Shown here in pieces: positions 48,389-56,873 of a stretch of 64,000 bases of DNA; the first letter of the stretch is position 1, and every line of letters begins with the position of its first letter. The stretch is from Natrarchaeobius oligotrophus. Its GTDB lineage: Archaea > Halobacteriota > Halobacteria > Halobacteriales > Natrialbaceae. Location: NCBI RefSeq assembly GCF_003841465.1, contig NZ_REFZ01000008.1, positions 146,679-210,678 on the forward strand, given 5' to 3'. The translations under genes were made by a program, and so were the position numbers. The notes under the pieces were generated by a model. It saw nothing but the letters and a program-made list of their open reading frames with translations, searched no databases and was not told where the DNA came from.

Positions 48389-49558
48389 GTGTCCGATCCC
48401 GCGAATCGGGTCGAGCCCCTGCTCGAGTCCGCACGCGACGGCGGCGTCCGTTTCGACGGCTTCCGGCTCGAGCGAACCGACGGCGCGTACGTCCTCGAAA
48501 CGTCCGAGACGGATCGGATCGAGTTCGACGAGGCGACCGCCGACGACGCGCTCTCGACGGTCGCCGAGTACGTCTCGAACTGGTGGTACTGGCAGCGGGT
48601 CGTCGAGGGAGACGGAACCGCCCGACGGGCGTTCCTCCGGTGGTGCGAACGAGCACCACCGATCGAAGCCGAAGCGAACGGCGAGATTGCGGACGCCGAC
48701 GGGATCGACGGCTCGAGGGAGGCAGACGAGAGATCACTGCCGGTTCCGGACCGCTACGAAGCGCTTCGCGACGGCGTCGACCGCGAGTGGGGGCAACTTC
48801 GCATCACGACCCGGTTCGTCGACGTGGACGAGCCCGACGGTGAGCGGGTCTACGACCTCTGGCACGCGGACGACGCGGGGACGGACCTCGCGGAACTCGA
48901 CGTCTACGACGATCCCCGCGAGGCCCGTGAGATCGCGACCTACGACGACGACGGCCGGTACCGCCCGCTGAACACCGCGCCGACGCTGCCCTCCGGGTGG
49001 GCGTTCACCGGCTGCTCGGGCGAGGAGCTCGTCGAGGCGGTGGAGTTCTTCTACCCGGCGACGGTCGCGAACTGGCACCGCGAGCGGCTGGAAACGCTCG
49101 ACGTCGACCACTGGCTCGAGACCGCCGAGCGTCAGACGGGTATCTACGACGTGATCGACGAACTCCCCCGGGAGGCCGTCGACTGGATGGCCGAAGCCTG
49201 CTGCGTCGACTCCCAGTGTCTCCGGCGTCGCGAGTGGGAGTACGAGGCCGACGACGAACTCGCGATCGACGGCGGCGACGGGCAGTTCCCTTGCCGCGAG
49301 CCGTGTTCGCTCGTGATCGCGGCCGCCCGCAAGTGGACGATCCTCGAGTCGGAGGACGAACGGACGTACGAACTCGAGCTGACGACGAGCGAGTTCAACC
49401 AGTTGGCCGAGCTGATCGACGCGGTCGCGGAAGGTCGCACCGACGAGATCCGGGAAGCGGACGTCTACGACGGCGCGAACCGCTACCGCGCACGGTACCT
49501 CCGGGCGAAGCGGTTCGACGACGGCTCGCTCGAGGCACGAACGCGCGGCGAGCAGTAA
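48389..49558 (+). CDS. DR2241-family 4Fe-4S protein
   Basis: 389 residues. The C-terminal third holds CCVDSQCLRRREWEYE and PCREPCSLVIAAAR; together these cysteines form the 4Fe-4S site of the DR2241 family. The N-terminal part is mixed alpha/beta with YVSNWWYWQRVVEGDG. Bacterial and archaeal DR2241 genes are often beside CbiX, as here (3-nt gap, likely one transcript). Function unknown, probably redox or cluster sensing in tetrapyrrole metabolism. The CbiX linkage is the strongest clue. Confidence 0.85.
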   Translation: MSDPANRVEPLLESARDGGVRFDGFRLERTDGAYVLETSETDRIEFDEATADDALSTVAEYVSNWWYWQRVVEGDGTARRAFLRWCERAPPIEAEANGEIADADGIDGSREADERSLPVPDRYEALRDGVDREWGQLRITTRFVDVDEPDGERVYDLWHADDAGTDLAELDVYDDPREAREIATYDDDGRYRPLNTAPTLPSGWAFTGCSGEELVEAVEFFYPATVANWHRERLETLDVDHWLETAERQTGIYDVIDELPREAVDWMAEACCVDSQCLRRREWEYEADDELAIDGGDGQFPCREPCSLVIAAARKWTILESEDERTYELELTTSEFNQLAELIDAVAEGRTDEIREADVYDGANRYRARYLRAKRFDDGSLEARTRGEQ

Positions 49559-49614
49559 GACTGAGACGGCGCGCAGCCGGGAAACCGACGGGTGACGGGA
49601 AAACGGGGTCGGTA

Positions 49615-50226
49615 TTACTGGAGCAAGAGCCACAGCGCGACGACGAGTCCGCCGGCGACGATGGCGAGACCGACCATCGTGATCGGTCCGCCGACGGTCG
49701 CCGCGGTCGCCGTCGCGATGGCCAGCGCCAGCGCGGCGAGGACGACGACGGCGACGGTCGACGTCTCGAGGTCGAGTCGCGGTCCCAGTCGATCGACGAG
49801 CGGCGATTGCGGTTTCGGGGACGGTTCGTCGCCGTCGGACGCCGCGTGCGGTCTGTTCGGTTTCGAGAGCGATTCGTCGACGTCGACGCTCGGGGGACCG
49901 GGCGTGATCGTGAGGTCGATCGCGATCGACTCCGCCCCGTAGCCCGTGACGACCTCGAGTTCGCCCGTCTGCGGTTCGTCGATCCGGTCGGCGTCGACGG
50001 CGATCGGAACCCCGATCACCTCGTCGGGTTCGACGTAGTAGTTTGGGCCGTCGATCCTGGCGACGCCGTCGAGATCACCGTCGAGTCGACAGTGAACGTG
50101 GGCGGGCCGTTCGTGACCGCGCAGGACGACCGCCGCGTCGCGATGCGTCTCGAGCGACTCGACGGAGGCCTCGAGCGTGTTCGCGCTCCCGCGGTTGACG
50201 TGGACGGTGATCTCTGCGTGGCGCAC
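49615..50226 (-). CDS. Haloarchaeal membrane-anchored beta protein (DUF7524-like)
   Basis: 203 residues. N-terminal ~110 residues form a beta domain (ITVHVNRGSANTLEASVESL, VHCRLDGDLDGVARIDGPNY), then an acidic linker and two closely spaced C-terminal helices (STVAVVVLAALALAIATATA and GGPITMVGLAIVAGGLVVAL). This is a tail-anchored protein with a cytoplasmic or extracytoplasmic beta domain. The family name is from memory. It shares its strand and region with the Trm112 gene. Confidence 0.75.
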   Translation of the reverse strand: MRHAEITVHVNRGSANTLEASVESLETHRDAAVVLRGHERPAHVHCRLDGDLDGVARIDGPNYYVEPDEVIGVPIAVDADRIDEPQTGELEVVTGYGAESIAIDLTITPGPPSVDVDESLSKPNRPHAASDGDEPSPKPQSPLVDRLGPRLDLETSTVAVVVLAALALAIATATAATVGGPITMVGLAIVAGGLVVALWLLLQ

Positions 50227-50241
50227 GGTCGATCTGGGCGT

Positions 50242-50442
50242 TCAGGCCGGCGCTTTCTCGCGCATGTCCGGTGGGAGCAGGTTCGGGATCCCGTCCTCGA
50301 TCGGGTACCGTTCGCCGCACTCGCTGCAGACGAGCGTTCCGGAGACGACCTCTTCGCCCTCGTCGTCGTACTCGGCGTCTTCGAGTTCCAGTTCGTGTTT
50401 GTCCAGCGGACACCGGAGGATCTCCAGCAACGACTCCTTCAT
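50242..50442 (-). CDS. Trm112-like methyltransferase activator
   Basis: 66 residues, one zinc-ribbon domain: LLEILRCPLDKHELELEDAE, TLVCSECGERYPIEDGIPNLL. The pattern LRCP...CSECGERYPI-DGIP is Trm112. In archaea it activates several SAM methyltransferases that modify tRNA, rRNA and translation factors; two methyltransferase genes of this window are possible clients. ATG at 50442, inside a longer open frame that extends into the non-coding region. Confidence 0.88.
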   Translation of the reverse strand: MKESLLEILRCPLDKHELELEDAEYDDEGEEVVSGTLVCSECGERYPIEDGIPNLLPPDMREKAPA

Positions 50443-50588
50443 ACTACGTACGGTGATCGCATTCAGCAAAAGGTTTCGGGAACGTCGCGAAATCGAATTC
50501 GTTCCGGCCGACCTCCCGGCGACCGGACCCGAGACGGTCCGAGGACACCGCTGAATCGACGCGGGATGCGTGATGAGCAAGCGCAAAA

Positions 50589-50671
50589 CCTCGCCCTTCA
50601 CAGTAGACACCGAACCTAATTCACGACGCTGGTGGTGAGGTTGTCTACTGTTCAGGGCGGGGAGGATGTCA
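50589..50671 (-). mobile_element. Solo IS200/IS605-like terminal hairpin
   Basis: Inverted repeat: CCTCGCCCTTCACAGTAGACA (50589-50609, given in two parts CCTCGCCCTTCAC and AGTAGACA) pairs imperfectly with TGTCTACTGTTCAGGGCGGGGA (50642-50663, as TGTCTACTGTT and CAGGGCGGGGA). The AACAGTAGACA/TGTCTACTGTT core, loop and following GGATGTCAA resemble the right ends of haloarchaeal IS1341/TnpB elements as I remember them. No tnpB is present. It abuts the purA stop codon (50669-50671). Confidence 0.5.
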
Positions 50672-52027
50672 ATCGTAGGGGTTCTCGACGACGACGGTTT
50701 CCCCGCGACCGGGACCGACGCCGACGGCGTAAATCGGCGCATCGAGTTCCGTGGAGACGTACTCGAGATACGCGCGCGCGTTTTCGGGGATGGCGTCGTA
50801 CCCTTCCGCGGCGACGGTTTCCCAGTCGACGTCCGGCCAGCCGTCGAACGTCCGGTAGATCGCCTCACAACGGCCCCACTTCTCGGTGGTCGCCGGCATC
50901 GTCAGCCGAGTCTCGCCGTCGTACTCGTAGGCGTGACCGACTTTTACCTCGTCCAGACCGGCGAGAACGTCGACGTGGTTGATCGCGAGGCCGGTGAAGC
51001 CGTTCGCGCGGGCGGCGTGACGGAGCATCGGCATGTCGAGCCAGCCGACGCGTCGTGGTCGGCCGGTGACGGTGCCGTACTCGCCGCCCTCGTCGCGGAT
51101 GTACGTCGCGAGTTCCTCTTCGTCGGCGCTGCCGTCGGAATCGTAGCCCGGGGTCTGGCCCTCGACGCCGCCGAGTTCGGTCGGGAGCGGCCCCGTTCCC
51201 ACGCGCGAAAGGTACCCTTTGACGATGCCGATGACCTCACCGCGCCCGACGACGGTCGGACCGAGACCCGTTCCGACGCTCGCCCCGCCCGCGGTCGGGT
51301 TCGAGGAGGTCACGTACGGATAGATACCGTGATCGATATCGATCGACGTTCCCTGGGCGCCCTCGAGCATGACGTTCTCGCCGGCGTCGATGCGCTCTTG
51401 CAGGAAGGTGCCGCAATCGACGGTCATCCCCTCGTCGGCGAGTCGCTCGCCGTACTCCCGGTAGGTCTCGTAGAGGTGATCGACGTCGAACGCCTCGGCG
51501 ACGTTCACACCGAAGACGTCTTCGGCGAGCGCTCTCTTCTGGGGGACGACGTACTCGAGTCGCTCGCGGAGCACGTCCGGCTCGAGCAGGTCGCCGACGC
51601 GGACGCCGCGTCGACCCGCCTTGTCCTCGTAGGTCGGGCCGATTCCGCGACCGGTCGTGCCGGCGGCGAGGTCTTCTTTCTCGTCTTCTTCGATGCCGTC
51701 GAGCGCCCGGTGATAGGGCAGGATGACGTGTGCGCGTTCTGCGACGCGGACGTCGGGCTCGAGCCCGCGCTGTCGCAGCGTGTCGATCTCGTCGAACAGC
51801 GTCTCGGGGTTGACGACGCAGCCGTTACCGAGGACGCCGATCTTGCCCCGGACGGCTCCCGACGGGACGAGCGACAGTTTGTACTCGGTCCCGTCGTGGA
51901 CGACGGTGTGTCCAGCGTTGTCGCCGCCCTGATAGCGAGCCACGACGTCGGCGGCGTCGCCGTAGAGATCGACGACGCCACCCTTGCCTTCGTCGCCGAG
52001 TTGCGACCCGACGATTGTGACGGTCAT
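50669..52027 (-). CDS. purA: Adenylosuccinate synthase
   Basis: 452 residues, purine synthesis (IMP to adenylosuccinate, GTP-dependent). N-terminal VTIVGSQLGDEGKGGVVDLYG, GGDNAGHTVV, DPGMTVDCGTF-type regions, GAQGTSIDIDHGIYPYVTSS (seen in part) and GRPRRVGWLDM are all family marks. The ATG at 52027 (MTVTIVG) is the natural start; the long upstream extension is non-family. Its stop codon lies within the solo IS-end hairpin. Confidence 0.96.
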   Translation of the reverse strand: MTVTIVGSQLGDEGKGGVVDLYGDAADVVARYQGGDNAGHTVVHDGTEYKLSLVPSGAVRGKIGVLGNGCVVNPETLFDEIDTLRQRGLEPDVRVAERAHVILPYHRALDGIEEDEKEDLAAGTTGRGIGPTYEDKAGRRGVRVGDLLEPDVLRERLEYVVPQKRALAEDVFGVNVAEAFDVDHLYETYREYGERLADEGMTVDCGTFLQERIDAGENVMLEGAQGTSIDIDHGIYPYVTSSNPTAGGASVGTGLGPTVVGRGEVIGIVKGYLSRVGTGPLPTELGGVEGQTPGYDSDGSADEEELATYIRDEGGEYGTVTGRPRRVGWLDMPMLRHAARANGFTGLAINHVDVLAGLDEVKVGHAYEYDGETRLTMPATTEKWGRCEAIYRTFDGWPDVDWETVAAEGYDAIPENARAYLEYVSTELDAPIYAVGVGPGRGETVVVENPYD

Positions 52028-52095
52028 AACAGCGGCGGATTCTTGCCCGGCCGATAAACCGATTACGGTCTGGCCGGGTCGGCGACGAACGGTTG

Positions 52096-52109
52096 TGCAC
52101 GTACGTGCA
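52096..52109. promoter_or_regulatory. 14-bp perfect palindrome upstream of purA
   Basis: TGCACGTACGTGCA is its own reverse complement and lies about 70 nt upstream of the purA ATG on the divergent side. Possible operator for purine-dependent or nucleotide-responsive control; no regulator identified. Confidence 0.4.
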
Positions 52110-52236
52110 GTCACGACCGACAACGGTCGCACCGGTTTCGTCGGGTGATTCGACCCGTTCCGCCGCAAGCGGAAACGTTAACTACTGGCAAGACCGAGAG
52201 CCAAGTTAGGCGCAGTCCTTTCAATCGTGGAGAGTA

Positions 52237-52247
52237 ACTTTTAAAGT
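52237..52247 (+). promoter_or_regulatory. TATA box of the winged-helix gene at 52273
   Basis: ACTTTTAAAGT, a palindromic strong archaeal TATA element, is centred about 31 nt upstream of the ATG at 52273. Confidence 0.6.
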
Positions 52248-52272
52248 CCCCAAAGACAAGTTAACAAATGCC

Positions 52273-52578
52273 ATGATAGACCGGCTTGAGAAGGAAGTCG
52301 ATATGCTGGAACGACATCTCCAGGTCCTGAAGATGGTTATCGAGAACGAACCGATCGGGATCGTGAAAATGTCGAACGAAACCGGATACCCTCATCACAA
52401 AGTTCGCTACTCGCTTCGCGTCCTCGAAGAGGAGAACCTCATCGAGCCCTCCAGCCAGGGTGCGATCAAGACCGAACGAACCGCGGAGTTCGTCGACGAG
52501 CTCGACGGGAAGATCGACGACATCATCGACAAGCTCGAGGGGATGAAGATCGAAGACGTAGCCGAAATAGAAAGCTAA
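52273..52578 (+). CDS. Conserved winged-helix transcription regulator (COG3432-like)
   Basis: 101 residues. A first helix/coiled segment (MIDRLEKEVDMLERHLQVLK) precedes a winged helix: NEPIGIVKMSNETGYPHHKV (helix-turn-helix) and RYSLRVLEEENLIEPSSQGA with a wing. A C-terminal acidic helix (DELDGKIDDIIDKLEGMKI) likely dimerises. Such proteins are highly conserved in haloarchaea. Divergent from purA, so it could control it, but this is only positional. Confidence 0.82.
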   Translation: MIDRLEKEVDMLERHLQVLKMVIENEPIGIVKMSNETGYPHHKVRYSLRVLEEENLIEPSSQGAIKTERTAEFVDELDGKIDDIIDKLEGMKIEDVAEIES

Positions 52579-52680
52579 TTTCGTTTTACCTTCGACCGAC
52601 GCACGACCGTTTCTGAACGACCGGCCGTTTCTGGCGTCGTTCGGCGTCGAGAAGCGCTCGAGAAGCGGTTCTTCGTCGAC

Positions 52681-55158
52681 TTAGAGCTCCGGGGCGTTCA
52701 TGTGAAAGCCCTCGGAGCGGGATTCGACGAGACAGAGGTGATACCCCTGTTTGCGAGAGAGGTTGACGTAGCTTCGCTTCGAGCCTCGACTGAGAAAGCC
52801 GCTGCTGGTCGCCTGCTCGGTCACTTCCAGCGCGCCGGGATCGAAGTAACTCGAGGTGACGACCATCGCGGCCGCGAGGTCCGGATAGTTCGCCTTGACC
52901 GCGGAGGCGGCCGCCTCCATCTCCTCGAGCATCTCGCGCGTCGCCGGCTCGCGCGAATCGTTCAGATTCACGACGATCAGCGGATTCCCCATCTTGTCGT
53001 AGGCGACGACGTCGAACGTGAGTTGATCGGGAACGTTCTCCGTGTCGTCGTCCTCGAGCGAGATCGACGCGTGGAGTTCGGCGCGGTCGATGCGCGGCAA
53101 CGCGTCGTAAAGATCACCCAGTCCGTCCGCGTGACCGGTGTCGCGGATCTCGAACAGCAACACTTCCGTGAGCCAGTCGACGAACTGATACTCCATCGTC
53201 GAGGAGAGAAACTCCGCGTACGATCGACCGCCGACCGCCACGTCGCCGGCGTCGAACTCGGTGTGGTGTTCGATCTGCAGGTTCGACGCGAGATCGGCGC
53301 GATCTGTGTCCCCGGCGTGGGCCATCTCGAGCGTCGCGTGGCTCTTCGAACCGTAGCGAACGAACAGGTTCGTCCCCGACAGCGCCTGCTCGGCCGGTAA
53401 CTGCGTGGACGCGTTCGACCCGGCGGTTCGATCTCCCCGTGCCCGCGTCCGCTCGAGTTCGTTTTCGAGTTCCTCGATGCGCGACTGTAGCCGCTCGACC
53501 GTCGCCGAGAGCTCGTCGTTTTCGGAACGGAGGTGGTCGCGCTCGGTCGCCAGTTCTTCGGTTTTCGTCTCGAGTTCCCGGCGACGGCTCTCGAGTTCCT
53601 CGATTCGCGACTGCAGCCGTTCGATCCGTTCGTCCGACTCGCCACGACTCTCCGAGGCGGTGACGCCGCCCGATCCGGAGAACGTGCGGCCGGAGCTCGT
53701 CGATTCGCTCGATTGGGACGGTCCGTTCGCACGCGACTCCCCGCCCGACCGTCCCGACGCCGCGGTCGACTCCCCAGCGCGCCGATCGGTGTCGTCGCGC
53801 TGTCGGGCCCTCGGCGATTTCGTGGCCGATCCGGCGACGGTGGCCGTCGAATCACTCGTCTGGGTGTTGTCGGGATCGATCGACGGGATGCTTCGCGTCG
53901 ATCGCCACTGCGCCTCCTCTTCGAAGCGCTCCTCGAGCGAGTCGTCGTCCGCCTCTGCGGACGGCTCGCGTTCGTCGTCGGCCGGCGATCGATCGATCGA
54001 GCCCGGTTTCTCGTCGGGGGGCGTCCGGGAGCGATCGCCGGGTTGCGGTCGGCGTTCGGTTTCCGGCTCGGCGTCGGATTGGCCCGCCTCCGTCTCGGCG
54101 CCCACTTCGTCTTCGGTCCAGGAAATGTCGCTTCGATCGAGTTCCTCGGCCGCGGCCTCGACTTCGTCGGGATCGAGTCCCGACCGATCGTCCGACGCCG
54201 ACTCCGAGTCGTACTCGACCTCGGTGGCGGCTGGCTCGTCCGTCGAGTGGGCCGGTTCGCCGGAAACGTCGACCGCGTCCCGTTCGTCGGAGACGTCCAC
54301 CCCGTTCGTCCCGGAGTCGTCGACCGAATCCGCCTTCGAGTCGTCGTCGGTCGTCGTCTCGTCGGCCGTGATTCCGCGTTGGGCGTCGGGGTCGGCTGCG
54401 ATCGACGGATCGTCCGTCGTAATTCCGTCGAGCTCGTCGTCCGGCGCACCGCTTGCGTCGACGCCGGCGACGTCGAGGTCGTCGAGAGACGAGGTTGGAT
54501 CGGCGTCGACGTCGGCGTCCGTCTCGACCGAGAGCGACTCGAGTTCCGAATCCGCCCCGGGAATCGACGCCCCGGAACCGTCGCCGGGTTCCGTCCCGGA
54601 TTCGGAACGCGAATCCGATCCGTCCGGCACGTCCGTCACGTCGACGTCGACGTCGATCACCTCGTAGATGCCGACCTCGTCGTTTGCGCGTTCGAACGCC
54701 TCGTCGCCGGTGACCAGCCGTTCTGCGTTGCCGATGAAGGCCGCGGCCATCCGTCGGCCGCCGTAGTAGACGGCGTAGTAATCCCCGCTGAGGACGTTCT
54801 CGCTCAGCTCGACGTAGCCGGTGAACGAGCCGTCCTGGAGCGTCTCGTCGACCTCCTCGAGCGGCGTCTCGTTAGTGTAGTACCTGGCGCGGGAGTCGCC
54901 CCCGCGTTCTTCCATGCAGCAAAGCAGTGGAAGGGACGGATGCGGTGCCTGGTAGATGGTTCCGGAGGCGGCCTCGAAGCTCTCGAGGTCGCCGTCGAAC
55001 ACGCCGACGATGCGTCCGTTGAGCATGAACAGCCACGCACCGGCTGCGGAGACGGCGCCCGAAAAACCACGATCGGCGAGATCAGATAAGCCATCGTATC
55101 CGCCACTGAACGGGCGAGAATCCCATTGCTCGACGCGCTTTTTCGTGCGCGAGTGCAT
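52681..55158 (-). CDS. Large two-domain coiled-coil protein (DUF7527-like)
   Basis: 825 residues. Residues ~1-180 form a globular domain (FSGAVSAAGAWLFMLNGRIV, GYVELSENVLSGDYYAVYYGG), then a ~330-residue Asp/Ser/Thr/Glu-rich disordered stretch, a coiled coil (RLQSRIEELESRRRELETKT, and RLQSRIEELENELERTRARG), and a C-terminal ~200-residue globular domain (TNLFVRYGSKSHATLEMAHA, to LSRKQGYHLCLVESRSEGFH). The C-terminal domain begins after an apparently repeated coiled-coil unit. No signal peptide or membrane helix. Function unknown; probably a scaffold or sensor. ATG at 55158. Confidence 0.78.
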   Translation of the reverse strand: MHSRTKKRVEQWDSRPFSGGYDGLSDLADRGFSGAVSAAGAWLFMLNGRIVGVFDGDLESFEAASGTIYQAPHPSLPLLCCMEERGGDSRARYYTNETPLEEVDETLQDGSFTGYVELSENVLSGDYYAVYYGGRRMAAAFIGNAERLVTGDEAFERANDEVGIYEVIDVDVDVTDVPDGSDSRSESGTEPGDGSGASIPGADSELESLSVETDADVDADPTSSLDDLDVAGVDASGAPDDELDGITTDDPSIAADPDAQRGITADETTTDDDSKADSVDDSGTNGVDVSDERDAVDVSGEPAHSTDEPAATEVEYDSESASDDRSGLDPDEVEAAAEELDRSDISWTEDEVGAETEAGQSDAEPETERRPQPGDRSRTPPDEKPGSIDRSPADDEREPSAEADDDSLEERFEEEAQWRSTRSIPSIDPDNTQTSDSTATVAGSATKSPRARQRDDTDRRAGESTAASGRSGGESRANGPSQSSESTSSGRTFSGSGGVTASESRGESDERIERLQSRIEELESRRRELETKTEELATERDHLRSENDELSATVERLQSRIEELENELERTRARGDRTAGSNASTQLPAEQALSGTNLFVRYGSKSHATLEMAHAGDTDRADLASNLQIEHHTEFDAGDVAVGGRSYAEFLSSTMEYQFVDWLTEVLLFEIRDTGHADGLGDLYDALPRIDRAELHASISLEDDDTENVPDQLTFDVVAYDKMGNPLIVVNLNDSREPATREMLEEMEAAASAVKANYPDLAAAMVVTSSYFDPGALEVTEQATSSGFLSRGSKRSYVNLSRKQGYHLCLVESRSEGFHMNAPEL

Positions 55159-55195
55159 AGTTTAACAAGCGGGAAACAGAACAAATACGTTTCGC

Positions 55196-55474
55196 CTAGA
55201 TCTTCGACTCGGCGTCCTCGGCGAGTTCTTTCATACGTTTGCCAATTCGGCCCGCGCTCGAGAACTCGTCCTCGCTCATGGCCTTCGCCAGCGCGTTTCC
55301 GAGGACGAAGACGGCGTGTTTGTGCTCGCTCTTGGATTTGTGAACGTGCGACGGATCGACGTCGAGTTCGTGGTAGGGGTCGAACAGGCCCTCGTCGACC
55401 TCTTCGCGCTCCGAGAAGTACTCCATGATGATGACGAGTTCTTCGTGGAGCTCGAGAAGTTCGTCCTTGTGCAT
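55196..55474 (-). CDS. UPF0058 protein
   Basis: 92 residues, almost all helical: MHKDELLELHEELVIIMEYF, HVHKSKSEHKHAVFVLGNAL and a lysine/glutamate end MKELAEDAESKI. UPF0058 is a small, widely conserved archaeal family without a known role; several His residues in the HKSKSEHKH segment are striking. ATG at 55474 is preferred to a start 42 nt upstream. Confidence 0.85.
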   Translation of the reverse strand: MHKDELLELHEELVIIMEYFSEREEVDEGLFDPYHELDVDPSHVHKSKSEHKHAVFVLGNALAKAMSEDEFSSAGRIGKRMKELAEDAESKI

Positions 55475-55622
55475 GGTCGCGTCTACGAACGGTCCCGGCT
55501 TAAGGGTTGTGTGCACACCGGTCGCAAAACCGTTCCTGACGACGTATACGGCACGGGAAACGGTTTCGGGTCGGTTCGACGGAGCGAGCAGCGTCGGCCG
55601 TGACGGGGCGACGATCGAGAGA

Positions 55623-56783
55623 CTACGCGTCGACGGTCGACGGCTCGGCCGTTCGCTGGTTCGCAGGGAACCAGGCGAGTTCGTGATCAGCCGTAACGCG
55701 GACGGCGACGCGCTCGTCTAGGTTGATTCGATCGGAGTGGTTGTGCATGCACTCGATCGTCTCGCCCGAGTCCAGTTCGACCCGGTAGAGGACGGTCGGA
55801 CCGAGATAGCGCCGGTAGACGACCCGGCCGTTGGCCTCGGATTCGTCGGCCGGATAGGCGGTCACGTCGTCCGGCCGAACGAGCAGATCGATGTCGGAGC
55901 CGTCGTACTCGTGGGCGAGGCCGTTGACGTCGTCTCGCAGAACGCGTCCGAGGGACGTATCGACGTGGTCGCCGCGGACCGCACCCGAGAGGAAGCTGGC
56001 GTGACCGAGAAAGCCGGCGACGAACCGGGATTTTGGGTCCTGAAAGACCCGTTCCGGCGTCCCGACCTGCTCGACGTCGCCGTCGTTCATGACCGCGACC
56101 CGATCGGAGATCGATAGCGCCTCCTCCTGATCGTGTGTAACCGAAATCGCGGTGACGCCCGCCTCCTTGATGATTCGGCGCACCTCTTCGCGCATTTCGA
56201 CCCGGAGGTCGACGTCGAGACTCGAGAAGGGTTCGTCGAGCAACAGCATCTCCGGCTCGGGTGCGAGCGAGCGAGCGAGTGCGATGCGTTGTTGCTGGCC
56301 GCCCGAGAGCTCTTCGGGATAGTGGTCGTCGTGGCTCTCGAGGCCGACGAGTTCGAGCAGTTCCTGGACGCGGGCGTCGCGTTCGGCGTCGTTCCAACCG
56401 CTGAGCCCAAAGGCGACGTTTTCGCGGGCGGTGAGGTGGGGAAACAGGGCGAACTCCTGAAAGACGACGCCGACGCCGCGCTCTTCGGGTGGGACGAACT
56501 GATCGTCGTCGGCGACGGGAACGTCTTCCAGCCGAATTCGGCCGACGTCGGGTTGCTCGAGGCCGGCGATCAACCGAAGGGTGGTCGTCTTTCCACAACC
56601 GGACGGGCCGAGTAACGTGAGAATTTCGCCGTCGCGGACCGAAAGCGACAGACCCGAGATGACGTCCTCGGTTCCGTACCGCTTGACGACCCCGTCGAGT
56701 TCGAGAACGACGTCGTCGGTCGGTGACGCTGTGTCTCGAGTCGGTGCTTCGGCCGTCGTCGTAAGCAGTCGTCCGTTCCCCAT
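55623..56783 (-). CDS. ABC transporter ATPase, iron-regulated (Fe3+/polyamine class)
   Basis: 386 residues. Walker A LGPSGCGKTTTLRLIAGLE, Q-loop VVFQEFALFPHLTARENVAF, signature LSGGQQQRIALARSL, Walker B MLLLDEPFSSLD and H-loop SVTHDQEEAL, then a TOBE-like C-terminal domain (VRPDDVTAYPADESEANGRVVY, seen in part). This arrangement belongs to the FbpC/PotA/CysA class. A DtxR-type palindrome lies in its promoter, which points to ferric iron as substrate. No permease or binding-protein gene is adjacent, so partners must be elsewhere. ATG at 56783. Confidence 0.9.
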   Translation of the reverse strand: MGNGRLLTTTAEAPTRDTASPTDDVVLELDGVVKRYGTEDVISGLSLSVRDGEILTLLGPSGCGKTTTLRLIAGLEQPDVGRIRLEDVPVADDDQFVPPEERGVGVVFQEFALFPHLTARENVAFGLSGWNDAERDARVQELLELVGLESHDDHYPEELSGGQQQRIALARSLAPEPEMLLLDEPFSSLDVDLRVEMREEVRRIIKEAGVTAISVTHDQEEALSISDRVAVMNDGDVEQVGTPERVFQDPKSRFVAGFLGHASFLSGAVRGDHVDTSLGRVLRDDVNGLAHEYDGSDIDLLVRPDDVTAYPADESEANGRVVYRRYLGPTVLYRVELDSGETIECMHNHSDRINLDERVAVRVTADHELAWFPANQRTAEPSTVDA

Positions 56784-56818
56784 TGTCGACCCTCCGGCGT
56801 CCGCCGGCGTACATTTGA

Positions 56819-56834
56819 TTTAGGCGTGCCTAAA
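56819..56834. promoter_or_regulatory. DtxR/SirR-type iron box
   Basis: TTTAGGCGTGCCTAAA has perfect 7-bp arms (TTTAGGC/GCCTAAA) with a 2-bp spacer, matching the family operator pattern TTAGG-N-CCTAA known for DtxR/IdeR and haloarchaeal Idr/SirR regulators. It is 36 nt upstream of the ATPase ATG, overlapping the minus-strand TATA-like GCTATAAGTATTTTAGGC stretch, so binding would block transcription when iron is plentiful. Confidence 0.75.
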
Positions 56835-56873
56835 ATACTTATAGCTGCCGGTCTCTTCCCCGTCGGTGGGAAT

